DNA of 64,000 nucleotides, from contig JACYXH010000109.1 in NCBI GenBank assembly GCA_026745465.1, forward strand, positions 383,501 through 447,500, written 5' to 3'. A program made the translations under genes and the position numbers. This stretch comes from Lota lota. Its lineage: Eukaryota > Chordata > Actinopteri > Gadiformes > Lotidae. Below the pieces are notes generated by a model. That model had not been told where the DNA came from and ran no database searches. It worked only from the letters and a program-made list of their open reading frames with translations. Positions 26,466-64,000 of this stretch are shown in pieces; the stretch's first letter is position 1; each line of letters begins with the position of its first letter.

Positions 26466-28874
26466 TGTGGAGGGCCAGGAGAACCTCAGCGCCCCCAAAG
26501 GGCCGAGAACGGACGGCACAGACCTACAGGTAGAAGGCAGCTGGGAAAGGTGGTGGATAATCACTATTATCACTCGCAGCTGCTGCAGGCCTGGGAGTAG
26601 CAACCAACTCCTGGCCTACTTAAGCCTGCCAGTGACTACAGGGCAAGGAGGTGTGGGAGCTGGCAACCCAGCAAGAATGGTAAGCGGCTCCTGGCCGAAC
26701 ACTTTTATGAAGAGAGAACATAGTGGATAATGCGAAGACGGCCGTTTAAAGAAGGGCTTCTTTCCCCCTTCTCATGGCCAAGACTTTCATTTCACCAACT
26801 TCTTAAGACAATTGATTGACTACAAATGACAGGAGGTATTCATTTGTTTACCACTCAATTCCTCAGTTCTGGAGTTAACGACAAGCAAAGATGCAAGTAG
26901 AAGACAGATACTAGCCAGTATGATATTAAAGAAAACACAACTACGTACACATTGGCTCAGGCTATCCATATACCAATATATGTGATATATAATACATGAC
27001 TTAGTTTACACAGGTTTTACCACTGGTAGGACCAGTACTACCAGTACCGCTGTGACCAGCCAGCGCCAACTCCTCCAACCTAAACGACCTAGTCTGTTGT
27101 TTGGGTTGGAGGTCACGTTGGACTGGCAGCACTGCTCACTAAAAAGAAGCATGCACTTCAGTTTCCACCACAGGAGTGGATATTCAATCAAATATTTATT
27201 CAAGCATGGTTTTAGTATTCCACATCGGTCAATGAACGAGATCAGAGAATAGCATTTGCACACTTTTACATATATCGCTCTGAATGGACATGTCTTGATT
27301 CAGAATTAATTTTGATTGGGGTTGTCTGACCACAAGGGAGCTAGGATTCAACACCCACGGTCTTGTTCCTCTCTAAATCTCTCAACCAACACCCACAAGC
27401 CACACAACTGTTGATGGCTTGGTTTCCTCTTTTCTCTTGCTGATATCCTCTGCAGGGCAGAGTGAAAACATATTACCGATTTACATTTAATAAATAAAAA
27501 AACTCAACAGGGTGCTGCTGCTTCTACAGAGGTTTTAATAAAAAAGGTTTAATAATAATAACTTCCTTTTTTTTGGGGGGGGGGGGGGGGGGGGGGCGTC
27601 GTTAAATAACTAAATTGACTCTAGCCGTGGTGAAAACGGGTGTTTTTTTACCAGGCTAGTCACTTGATGATTCCCAGTGGGAGAGCGAGCACCTCTTCTC
27701 TAATGAGAGTAGAACACAGAGCCGTGCCTTCGTCTCCTCCCCATCCAGGAGCTGCTGCACCACCTATTCTTACTCATCATGATGGGCCTCATCTGAGGCA
27801 AGAGGGAGGGAGGAAGAGAGACATAGACAGAGACCGAGCGAGCGAGAGGGAGAGAGAGAGAGAGGGAGAGAGAGAGAGCAACTTCCCTTATTCAGTAAGA
27901 CTGTTCCAGTAACATTTGATCAGGTCATTACATGAAGAGGAACACTTTGTACCAGGCCACACTGATGGTTCCTCTTTGCTGCCGATTGCTCTTAGTTCAT
28001 CTGCAGCTCCCACAATTTAGTATGCTATTAGAGACCTGTTGTGGATTGCAACTAGGGTCTCTTTAAGTGAAAGGTCAAAACGATTGAGCATACGGTCTAT
28101 TTGACTAAGAGACACCCACCTCCTTCTGGTCCAGGTCTCAGGTTGCACCTCACTGTCGCTGTGTACGGTGTTGAACCCAAGACATGGAAAGAGGGAATGA
28201 AAGCACATGTGTGGCATGGGTGGTAGGGTAGGGTCTGTATGACCCTTATGTCACCTGTTTTAAATCTGTTCATTGAAAATGTTGTTGTCACATTCCATTT
28301 GAACTTTGTGACTTTTCCAAAGTAAATGTCATTAGTTTCCCATTTTATCTGAGGCAACAGCACTGCTTTAGCTGTATCTGAAGAAAACCTTGATGACTAG
28401 GCAATACATCAATTGCATCCGTTTTTTGTAAAGCAGCATGCTCTTTTGTCAATTTCACTACAAATATAAATGTCAAAAGTTATTCAATGAAATAACCCCC
28501 AAAAAAATTATAAAAGTAATCGCACAGTTTCCAACTCCACATCTCGCTGGAGAGACAGAAAACCAAGACGAGACGCCAGGCGACTCCAGCCAGCTGGCAG
28601 CCGGGCTCTACAGCTCTAGCGTTAAGTCCAAGATAGGACTACCATGGCTTTGAGTGCCAGGACAACACACAGCAGCTCCTGCCCCTTTAGAACCTCTGTG
28701 TTTCCCAGGCTGAGAACACAGCAAACTCCAGGCGACCATGACCATGACATAAATACGCCATCGGGTGGATCTGCATGGATGGCCCCAGTAGGAATCGAGC
28801 CCCTAAACCCTAGCAGTGTTACTGCCTTGCTCCACTAGTTGAGCTAGACAGGACCATGGGAGTTATGTGTGTGT

Positions 28875-28923
<49 letters not shown>

Positions 28924-31000
28924 AATAAAACATTATAAATCGATTAAATTGATTGTCAATTAATTAATCTGTTTTCAATTGTTCATAACCCATACTCGCG
29001 TACTCAACAGCTGCTGTTTAGTTTCTATGAATCTGGTTATGCATGCAGATCATATTTCCTCATTAGTTATAGAATATTGAAGACATATGCCCATTTTCCC
29101 CACCATATTGTCTCAATTGAACCTACTGTTTAGCTTGGTATTTCATTCAGTAAGAGGCAATTACAAGAACGAAAAGTTGATCTTCTATAGTTTTGTTTCA
29201 AGTGAAAACTAATCCGTCCAAAACTCAAACAGTTTGACAAGTAAGTTCATAGCATCATTGATATTCAGCAGTCTGATCGTATCTGGCATCAGGCAATATC
29301 AACACACAATTTCCTTGCCAAATAATAAAAATAACTAGGACCGCTAGCAGTCTCGAAAGGTATTCACACTCCAGCGCCCGCCATTTCCAAGCGAATCAAG
29401 GTGGCACGTCATAACTCCGAGACGCAACTATACCTCCGACAGGGGCAGAACTTGGTTGTTCGGCACTGGGTCTTTTTTTACTCCCGAAAACACACGCACA
29501 CACAGACACACAGACACACATACACACACAGACACACACAGACAAATGCACACATACACATACACTCACACACACACACAAACTGACACAGACACACATA
29601 CACACACACCCACACAGACACACACACACAAACACACACACACATACACGCACACACATAAAGACACACAAACACACACACACACACACACGGACACACA
29701 CACACAGACACACACACACTGGTTTAATAATACATGCCGTTTATGTGTGATTTGGCTAAATCTATAGGCGAAGTGGTGCATTGTGCTTATGAGGAATTAC
29801 TCACTGTGACGTCATGGAATGAGATATTGTCACCAAGCGTTTTACACACGTTAAGGGAGGTGCCCTCTATGGGCATGGCAAGTTTCCAGTTCCTGCTACC
29901 TTCTGAAGCAGACTTGTAGTTGATAGAATAATATTAGTTAATTAACATTCTGAATTTGCCATAACTCGTAAATCATTTCAAAGATCCCTGCTAAATTTAA
30001 GATCAGACACGTCTATAGATCATGTGGACCATGTGTGTCATTTAATGTGGAAATAATGTTCAGCATGTAAAATAAGGCATGTTCACTCAGATACTCTGTG
30101 AATACCCAATAATAAGAAAAACTGTATCGGCTTGTTTTCTGAAAAATGTTTGGCATCTGAAATGATATTCATACCATGGATGCATAAGGCTGAAGTGTTA
30201 TGTTTCGACAGACACAGCAATAGCCCACACCATGCAGATTGAAATCATTAGACATGTAGCACAGGCCGCTACCCTGTGGTATCCAACCTCCACCTATGGT
30301 TTTATGAGACGTAAATAGCTCCAATCAGAATGTCAGGGCAGTGATTCTCAGTGGACGCTCAGCAATACAAAGTAGCGAGCAGGCTATAGAGCACAGCCAC
30401 ACACAGATCAATGTAGTGTAGTCCGATTATTGACACCTGTAGCGTTCATAAAATAACTAAGGTAGTGCTGATGTTGCCATTAGCAATCTTTGAAAGAGCT
30501 GGACTGCTGCTGGGCATCTCAGATGTAACTCAGCCCAGTCTGGTATCTCAGATGTAAAAAAAAAAAAGTAGGCCTATTTTGGATGTGTAAGTCATAGTTG
30601 TGGAATTAACTAAAACAAAAAGCCTGATTGGCAAATTTCAAAGCAGTTCATTTTTTAATGTCCAATGCATCTAGAAGAGTGTCAGTTGCAATCATACATT
30701 TCTAGCGAGGAAGCTGAGTATACACAGTAAGGCTATACTGCCATCGGGGGGCCAGTGGATATAAATGCATTTCTCTGAAAAGAATTGGTTATTTACTCTA
30801 GTGTGTAATTACTCTTCATTGCTTATCCCGCATCCACACACGCTTATGCCTTTTCATTTGTAGACATGGACGACCTTTTTATTCTGCTCCTCCACACTGC
30901 AGCTCAGCCAAAGAATCCACTTGTCTTTGCTGGGAAAACAGACATCAAAGCATCATAAACCACATCGCAACTGTAACCATCATCACCATCATCCTCATAA
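26466..31000. other. intergenic between cp and upstream candidates
   Basis: No exon recognised. Holds a poly-G run 27578-27597, TG plus poly-G at 28867-28922, CA arrays at 29490-29720 and otherwise AT-rich unique DNA. Confidence 0.55.
28730..28860 (-). mobile_element. tRNA-derived SINE
   Basis: On the minus strand TAGCTCAACTAGTGGAGCAA (A-box-like) is followed by GGGGCTCGATTCCTAC (B-box). It shares the head layout with 13530-13660. Confidence 0.55.
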
Positions 31001-31045
31001 TTTTACTGTTTGTTGCTCTGTTTGTTTGTTTAATGGATTGAGTGT

Positions 31046-31051
31046 TTTATT
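31046..31051 (-). terminator. candidate cp polyadenylation signal
   Basis: AATAAA on the minus strand, about 230 bp after the stop codon. The 3' UTR would include the TTA-rich stretch 31205-31245 and overlap the retroelement tail at 31060-31127. Confidence 0.4.
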
Positions 31052-31059
31052 GTTGATTT

Positions 31060-31127
31060 TGTAAGGTGACCTTGAGTGTTTTGAAAGGCGCCTATAAATA
31101 AAATGCATTATTATTATTATTATTATA
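31060..31127 (+). mobile_element. 3' tail of a fish SINE/LINE
   Basis: TTTTGAAAGGCGCCTATAAA then TAAAATGCATTATTATTATT, a common fish retroelement end with a short TTA tail. It lies within or just after the cp 3' UTR. Confidence 0.55.
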
Positions 31128-31278
31128 ATCACTGCCATGGCATTCTGTGCCTGTATTGCAATAGCATAAAAGACATTGACGCAGTGTGTGAGACACACAC
31201 TGTTCTTGAATTATTATATATTTAAATTATTATTATTATTATTTTAAAAAAAGATCTTCATTTTCTGACAATTTCTTC

Positions 31279-59044
<27,766 letters not shown>

Positions 59045-59180
59045 TGTGCTCAAATGAGACGCGTTGCTCCAAAGCTACAGCGTAAAACCACTTAACTCAA
59101 AGCGTAACTTAAAAGCAATGCACGGCCGTGTGCGGTGGAGAGCTGCCTTGTTGGTCTGTCTGTGACAGTGAGTCAGGGAC

Positions 59181-59186
59181 TATATA
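59181..59186 (-). promoter_or_regulatory. TATA box of cp
   Basis: The coding strand reads GAGTATATAGTCC about 137 bp before the ATG, which would place the start of transcription near 59150 and leave a 5' UTR of roughly 100 nt. An exact AP-1 site TGACTCA (59175-59169) follows a few bases downstream. Assignment as promoter is inference from position. Confidence 0.5.
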
Positions 59187-59231
59187 CTCTTGCTGTAACC
59201 CAACCCCCCCCCCCTACCTCATCACCCAGCA

Positions 59232-59433
59232 TGTTTACCACGTCCAGCAGGGGTGAGAGAGGGGGGGGGGGGGGGAGCGTTCCAGACCTAACAGACCAGT
59301 TAGGATTATACCAGTTATAACCCGCCTTTTATGTATGGGGGAAGAAAATGTGTCTGTACGAAATGTTTATGAAAGTCTCATTTTGTTGCTGATTATTCTG
59401 CATCACTCAAGTGAACAAGCAGATGACCTTTGA
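59232..59433. promoter_or_regulatory. possible liver-factor sites upstream of cp
   Basis: TGTTTAC at 59232-59238 fits a FOXA site and TGACCTTTGA at 59424-59433 fits an HNF4/DR1 element. Both suit a liver-expressed plasma protein gene. Short motifs like these also occur by chance. Confidence 0.3.
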
Positions 59434-61349
59434 TGCTGTCAATACAACTGGCCAACGTTAACAAGATAAGGTAGGTTCGTTATTTATTTTGTCGCCGCTT
59501 GGAGTCTGGTCGTGACCAAACATATTTCATTTTATTTATTTGTTGGTGTCAGTAAAGCCTACTTATGAGACTTCACGTTTATTAGTGATACCCCATTAGA
59601 TTGAATTAACATCCAACTTTCACTTGAGATTTCTGTAAATCATTACTAGGTCTTCAGCAATAAAGTACATTGGATGAAGACACTGTGTACACAACGACAT
59701 GTACACAGCCTGTAGACTGTAGAAGCGATAATAAAATACATTAATACTCCATAAATACACCATTCAGTATTTGTTGAATGCATACTCTGCAGCAAAGTAT
59801 CAACCCAAGAGTCACTGCCATGCATGACTGATTCATAACCACACTTTTCAAGCTCTGGTTGAAATAATTTGAAAGTGCTTATTGCTTATTCAGTTCCCAA
59901 ATTAAAGACTATTAAATTCAAGATCCCTGTGTCTATATGCTACTTACTTGGTGACACTCGCTAACAAGTTTATCTAGCTAGATGCTGGAAGCTAGATGAA
60001 TGAAGGTTGTCTGGTTGGATGTTACTTTCCAATGAGGGTACATTAATTAACCATTCATTAACATTAGTTGAAGCAGTAATAAGCATTATCTAACAATTAA
60101 TTACCAGTTAACTAATGGTCTAGTAATCATGTACTAATGGTGTTCATGTCAGCAAAGTAATGGTGTTCATGTTAACTAAGACATTCATTTATACACTGTT
60201 AAATAGGGTTAGGGTTAACCCTAACCTTAATCCTAACCCACTAATGCTAACCCTAACCCATATGCTAATCCTTTATGATAATGCCTATTACTGTGTTTAC
60301 TAATGTTAATTAATGGTTCATTAATGGGCCCTTATTGTAATATGTCTCTGTGAACCATCTTCCCAACTCCATGGTCGTTTGTTTTTGGCATTTTCAATTG
60401 AATGATGAATATGTTAGTAGGTCTATTCGTTTTGTTTCTGCAGAGGTAACAGTGACGGGTTGATCAACGTCCATCACTTCTGCAAACCCCTAACAAACAA
60501 ACCCCATGATAAGGTAAATGCATTACAACACCCTCACACAGCAAGTTATTGACTTATTGGGTCAAAGGCCCAAATTCTGTCCTCTTGTTTTTTTTTACAT
60601 TTGTCTCACAACTTTCTTGTTTCTTGTATCTCAGATTAAGCCATGCCGTGTTTTCTTTTCAGTGGGCTGTTTTTGTTTTTACAGATGCAACAGTGTGGGG
60701 GAAAGTGTGTGAACGTACCGTGTCAACATTTGATGGGTCATTTGAACCTTAATCCAACTTTGGCCCCACTGGGAACATAACAACGACTTGTTGAATTCAT
60801 CCAGATCAGGTCATCATCACGCGAAGCATGAAATAAAATCGAATTACAAAAAAAAGAGATCAAATACTCAATATGAAATTGAGATTACACTTCAGATGAC
60901 TGTGGGTTCAACTCAGTTTCTTACGAGAAATGCCGTCCAATTTATATTCAAATTCAGTTAAGGTAACCATGTTGAGACAACATAATTCCCAGATGCCAGA
61001 GGCTGGACTGGTGGGGGGTCAGGGAAACCAGTGCTCTGAGCCAAAAATGTTGGCGCTGAATCGCTCAGTTCCAGAAAAGTGCTTTTTGTTACTTTCTTGA
61101 CGGACAGAGTGACCCAAATGTATTATCCTGGATCAATTCAAAAGAGTGTCGCCCTGTTTAGTGTGCATGACATCAACCATATTAAACAATTGGGTTTGCT
61201 TTGAAATTCACTGGAGTAATCCTGTTACATATCAGTAGGCTGACAAAATGTGCATGTAGATTGTAGGATTTCAGAAGGATCCATTTTGAATACTAAATTA
61301 AAAGAAATCCTTATTTTCTTCATCATTCATCATAGTTTTATATATAATT
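59245..61349. other. intergenic between cp and TM4SF
   Basis: About 2 kb with no gene. Contains poly-G at 59262-59274, a repeat-like AT stretch 60040-60340 with telomere-like motifs, and a short plus-strand open segment 60444-60513 with splice-like ends that I did not accept. Confidence 0.6.
60205..60258. repeat. head-to-head telomere-like motif
   Basis: AGGGTTAGGGTTAACCCTAA with further CCTAACCC copies. It lies in a degenerate AT-rich repeat. A second short run (CCTAACCCTAACCC) is at 55500-55514. Confidence 0.7.
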
Positions 61350-62285
61350 TTTATTCAAGATGGCAAAAACCATGAAATTATAAAAATATGGCACTACATT
61401 TATATAAAATGTCCATAACACTGATCTGGAGTCCAGAATAAACACAGAAAAACAATTTGCAGCAGAAATATTGAAAAAGAAAAAAAATTCAAATGCTATA
61501 AAAAAAAAAGACAATTCATATTTTCAAATGAGTATCCTCACTAAATAGTGACCAGAGGGGCTAACCAACATAGTCTCATCCACCTTGTGTTCATTCCAAA
61601 GCAGATAGTGTTACTATCTGCTGTTAATAGCAAAGACCCATTTCTAACCTCTATATTTGCTCCAGAATGACATTTCAGTTCATATATCTGATGTTCCAGT
61701 GTTTCTGTGGGTATTTATTCACGTTTGACTTACACATTTATCGATTTACATGACATTGCATTCAATGAGAACGTCCATCTCCTTATTAAGTGTATTTTAT
61801 GCCAACACAGCTGTAATTAGATTGCATTTGCAATAATTCAGTAAATACACTTTTACTTCCTACAGAAGCCATGTGCCAACCGTTCTTTCTATTAACTGAG
61901 AGTTCAGTTTTGTATGAATTGAGCACTCTACCTACTCAATAAGAACAACATAAAAATACTGGCAGTGAGTCATCTAATATTGCCTCCTTTTTTTCCAAGG
62001 TCTTATAATGCAGTTACGATTATAAAAAGCGGCCATTTGTATCTACTACTGACCCATATGCAGTGGTAGAGATTGTTAGCTGAAATGTATTTCCTCGTGG
62101 AAGAACAGACAACTATAAATCTGGCCTCTTACAGTTTTTTCACATGCAGACATGCGTGCGCTCGTGATTTAAGAGTGGGATTCCTTGGCTCAAGGATGAT
62201 GCCCTGGGACATTCCACATGTGCATTCCTGCAACATGTGATAACAGCCATTAGTTATGAGTGTGTGTGCGCGCGCCTTGCGCATG

Positions 62286-62319
<34 letters not shown>

Positions 62320-62415
62320 TGTGTGTGTCTGAGAGAGAGAAAGAGAGATAGTAAGTGCAACTGAGTACTGAGTGGTGTTACTGTTACTGCGACCCATCTC
62401 GGCTCCCCTCCGCCG
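61350..62415 (-). other. probable TM4SF 3' UTR
   Basis: AT-rich sequence after the TM4SF stop codon with a TG array at 62283-62330 and AATAAA on the minus strand at 61355-61350. No open frame. The extent is a guess from the first plausible signal. Confidence 0.35.
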
Positions 62416-62614
62416 CTACGCGTTGAGGCTGTACTCCTGCTTGTAGCAGCAGGGCCGGCACACGGCGTTCACCAGCCCGACGGCCAGCTGCAGCAGGCAG
62501 ATGAGGAACTCCAGCGTGGCCAGGCCCAGCAGGACGCACAGCAGGGTCACGTTCCACTCCACGATGCGCACAGGCTGCAGGCAGTGGAACCACGACTCTG
62601 GCTCCAGCAGGTAC
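62416..62614 (-). CDS. TM4SF (L6 family) last coding exon
   Basis: Encodes YLLEPESWFHC, VRIVEWNVTLLCVLLG, LEFLICLLQLAVGLVNA and a short Cys-containing tail ending SLNA, then TAG. This is the end of the large extracellular loop, the fourth transmembrane helix and the cytoplasmic tail of a TM4SF1/TM4SF18-type four-pass membrane protein. The sequence VEWNV matches TM4SF1. NVT is a glycosylation sequon. Acceptor CCTCCAG follows about 85 bp of CCCT repeat. The exon starts with one base completing the split codon. The position next to cp matches human TM4SF18/TM4SF1. Confidence 0.9.
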
Positions 62615-62618
62615 CTGG

Positions 62619-62805
62619 AGGGAGGGAGGGAGGGAGGGAGGGAGGGAGGGAGGGAGGGAGGGAGGGAGGGAGGGAGGGAGGGAGGGAGGGAGGGAGGGAG
62701 GGAGAGAGAGAGAGGCAGAAAGAGAGAGAGAAAAAGCGAGAGAGAGAGGGTGAGAGATAGAGGGCGAGAGAGAAAGTGAGAGAGAGAGAGAGCGAGAGAG
62801 AAAGA
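62619..62805 (+). repeat. (GGGA)n then GA-rich tract, TM4SF intron
   Basis: About 85 bp of GGGA followed by 100 bp of GA-rich sequence. On the gene strand this is CCCT/CT directly before the last-exon acceptor. Confidence 0.93.
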
Positions 62806-62850
62806 GAGATTCACTATAGTATATTTTTGTATACTAGTATAGTAACACTA

Positions 62851-63155
62851 TGTGGGAGTGTGTGTGGATGATGGCTGGTTGAAGCAGCCTCACCTGGCCC
62901 CGAGTCAGACTGATTGGAGTCTGGAGCTGGGTGAGGTTGCACATTGAGCAATCAGTGTGCAACAGGTTAAACCAGCCATCACGGCGCACACTCAGGGAGA
63001 TCTCTCCTACATGGCAGTATGGAGCACCATCTGCATGTACCATCGTACTTAACCGTTGCAATAAACCACCCTGTGTCCAATTGTTTGGAGGAGCCCGAGG
63101 AAAGTCACCTAGGTGGAGTATGGCAGCCACCTAGGCGGCGTGTAGTAAGTGGAGA
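62851..63155 (+). mobile_element. dispersed hairpin repeat, copy 3, TM4SF intron
   Basis: Same structure as 55041-55350: GTGGGAGTGTGTGTGGATGA start, paired TGGCTGGTT / AACCAGCCA arms, CAATAAACC block and CACCTAGG end, with a second CACCTAGGCGGCGTGTAGTA at the 3' side. Confidence 0.85.
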
Positions 63156-63319
63156 TTGCTACACACTGCAGTACTTATTACTTCTCAAACGCTGTGTCAA
63201 GACAACCCAGGCTACTCCAGTATATACAGATATGTGAAAACAGCAAAACAATCGCACAGTATCCCACTATTAATTACTTTTCATAAACTGTCAGACACAT
63301 GCACACACTTTCCTATTAC

Positions 63320-63462
63320 CTGCCGCCTGCATTGGAAAAGGGGTATGTCCAGCCCAGATCAGTGAAACACTGTGGACCCTGCAGCAAGGTCAGCCCTGAT
63401 AGGACGAAACAGTAGCCAGATCCACCCATGCCCACCACTGCAGCCAATACCGAACCACACAT
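63320..63462 (-). CDS. TM4SF (L6 family) penultimate coding exon
   Basis: Reads MCGSVLAAVVGMGGSGYCF, LSGLTLLQGPQC, LGWTYPFSNAGG: third transmembrane helix and start of the large extracellular loop. Human TM4SF1 has MLSSVLAALIGIAGSGYC here. The ATG at the exon start is an internal Met, not the initiator. The acceptor is (CT)n then AG. Donor GTAATA, phase 2, matches the last exon. The N-terminal half of the gene lies beyond 64000. TM4SF1, TM4SF18 or another L6 member cannot be separated from this half. Confidence 0.9.
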
Positions 63463-64000
63463 CTAGAGAGAGAGAGAGAGAGAGAGAGAGACAGCGAGAG
63501 CAACCAATAAGGACACTGCTATGAATGTCAGTGCTTCCCAGTAGGGTGTGTTTGTGTGTTTCGGTGTAAGATAGAGATGGAGAGAGAGAAGGAATGTTTC
63601 TATAAGCTGTTTGGTCACAGCCACCTGTCAACATCTACTACGTTAGACAGCTGCATTACACACACACACACACTAACTCACTCCCACACCCATAGAGGAA
63701 CATAAGGAAGACAGCATAAGGAAACCCAGCATTGGGTTTGTTTCTTTTTTCCTGCTCACTTAAGCAACAGCCACAAATAAGACCCTAGTTAGATGAATGT
63801 AACTTGAAGAGCATTTGCGTTCTTTCAAATAGGACGTACTGGTTGATGTGTAAATGACAAACTGTATAAACTGCCATTATATCCTATACACTATTGCCAA
63901 ACTGGGTTAACAGTAACTACAAATAAATAGTATATACGTTTTGGAGAGAAGAGAGTTGTTTGGAATATCTTGATTTGGATCTGATACCTCTCAAAAGTAA
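63463..64000. other. TM4SF intron, partial
   Basis: (AG)n at 63463-63491 (acceptor tract on the gene strand), then unique sequence to the window edge. No further TM4SF exon recognised. Confidence 0.6.

Noticed and set aside
60444-60513. Plus-strand exon between CAG and AAG|GTAAAT
   Set aside because: Open in one frame for 23 codons but no partner exon and no recognisable sequence.

Overview
The window is vertebrate nuclear DNA, almost certainly from a ray-finned fish. It has long introns with consensus splice sites, tRNA-derived SINEs, retroelement fragments, and an extreme load of CA/TG, GA and minisatellite repeats and poly-G/C runs. That repeat density recalls gadids (cod), but this is inference from texture only.

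The one complete gene is ceruloplasmin (cp), on the minus strand from 59044 down to 31279. I resolved 23 coding exons by joining phase-matched splice sites. They sum to 3210 nt (1069 codons plus stop), close to the 1065 residues of human ceruloplasmin. Three ferroxidase domain pairs are present, with a signal peptide and no C-terminal membrane anchor. The domain 1/6 trinuclear copper ligands and the domain 2 and domain 6 type 1 copper ligands are intact. The domain 4 type 1 site has lost its Cys and one His. One intron has a GC donor. The large introns carry insertions: an old retroviral pol fragment (intron 17), a 21/27-bp minisatellite and a 2.4-kb inverted-repeat element (intron 18), a 25-bp minisatellite (intron 15) and a GC-rich retroelement-like insert (intron 13).

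Upstream of cp, also on the minus strand, are the last two coding exons of a TM4SF (L6 family) membrane protein gene (62416-63462). Its first exons lie beyond the window. The order cp then TM4SF in the same orientation matches CP-TM4SF18/TM4SF1 on human 3q25.

The 31 kb downstream of cp (1-31000) hold no gene I can name. Several short minus-strand segments between 5 and 20.2 kb look like exons, but their phases do not all chain. The rest is microsatellites, minisatellites, transposon remnants and hairpins. A transposon-like element at 6652-7842 carries a 48-bp minisatellite grown from its own terminal repeat.
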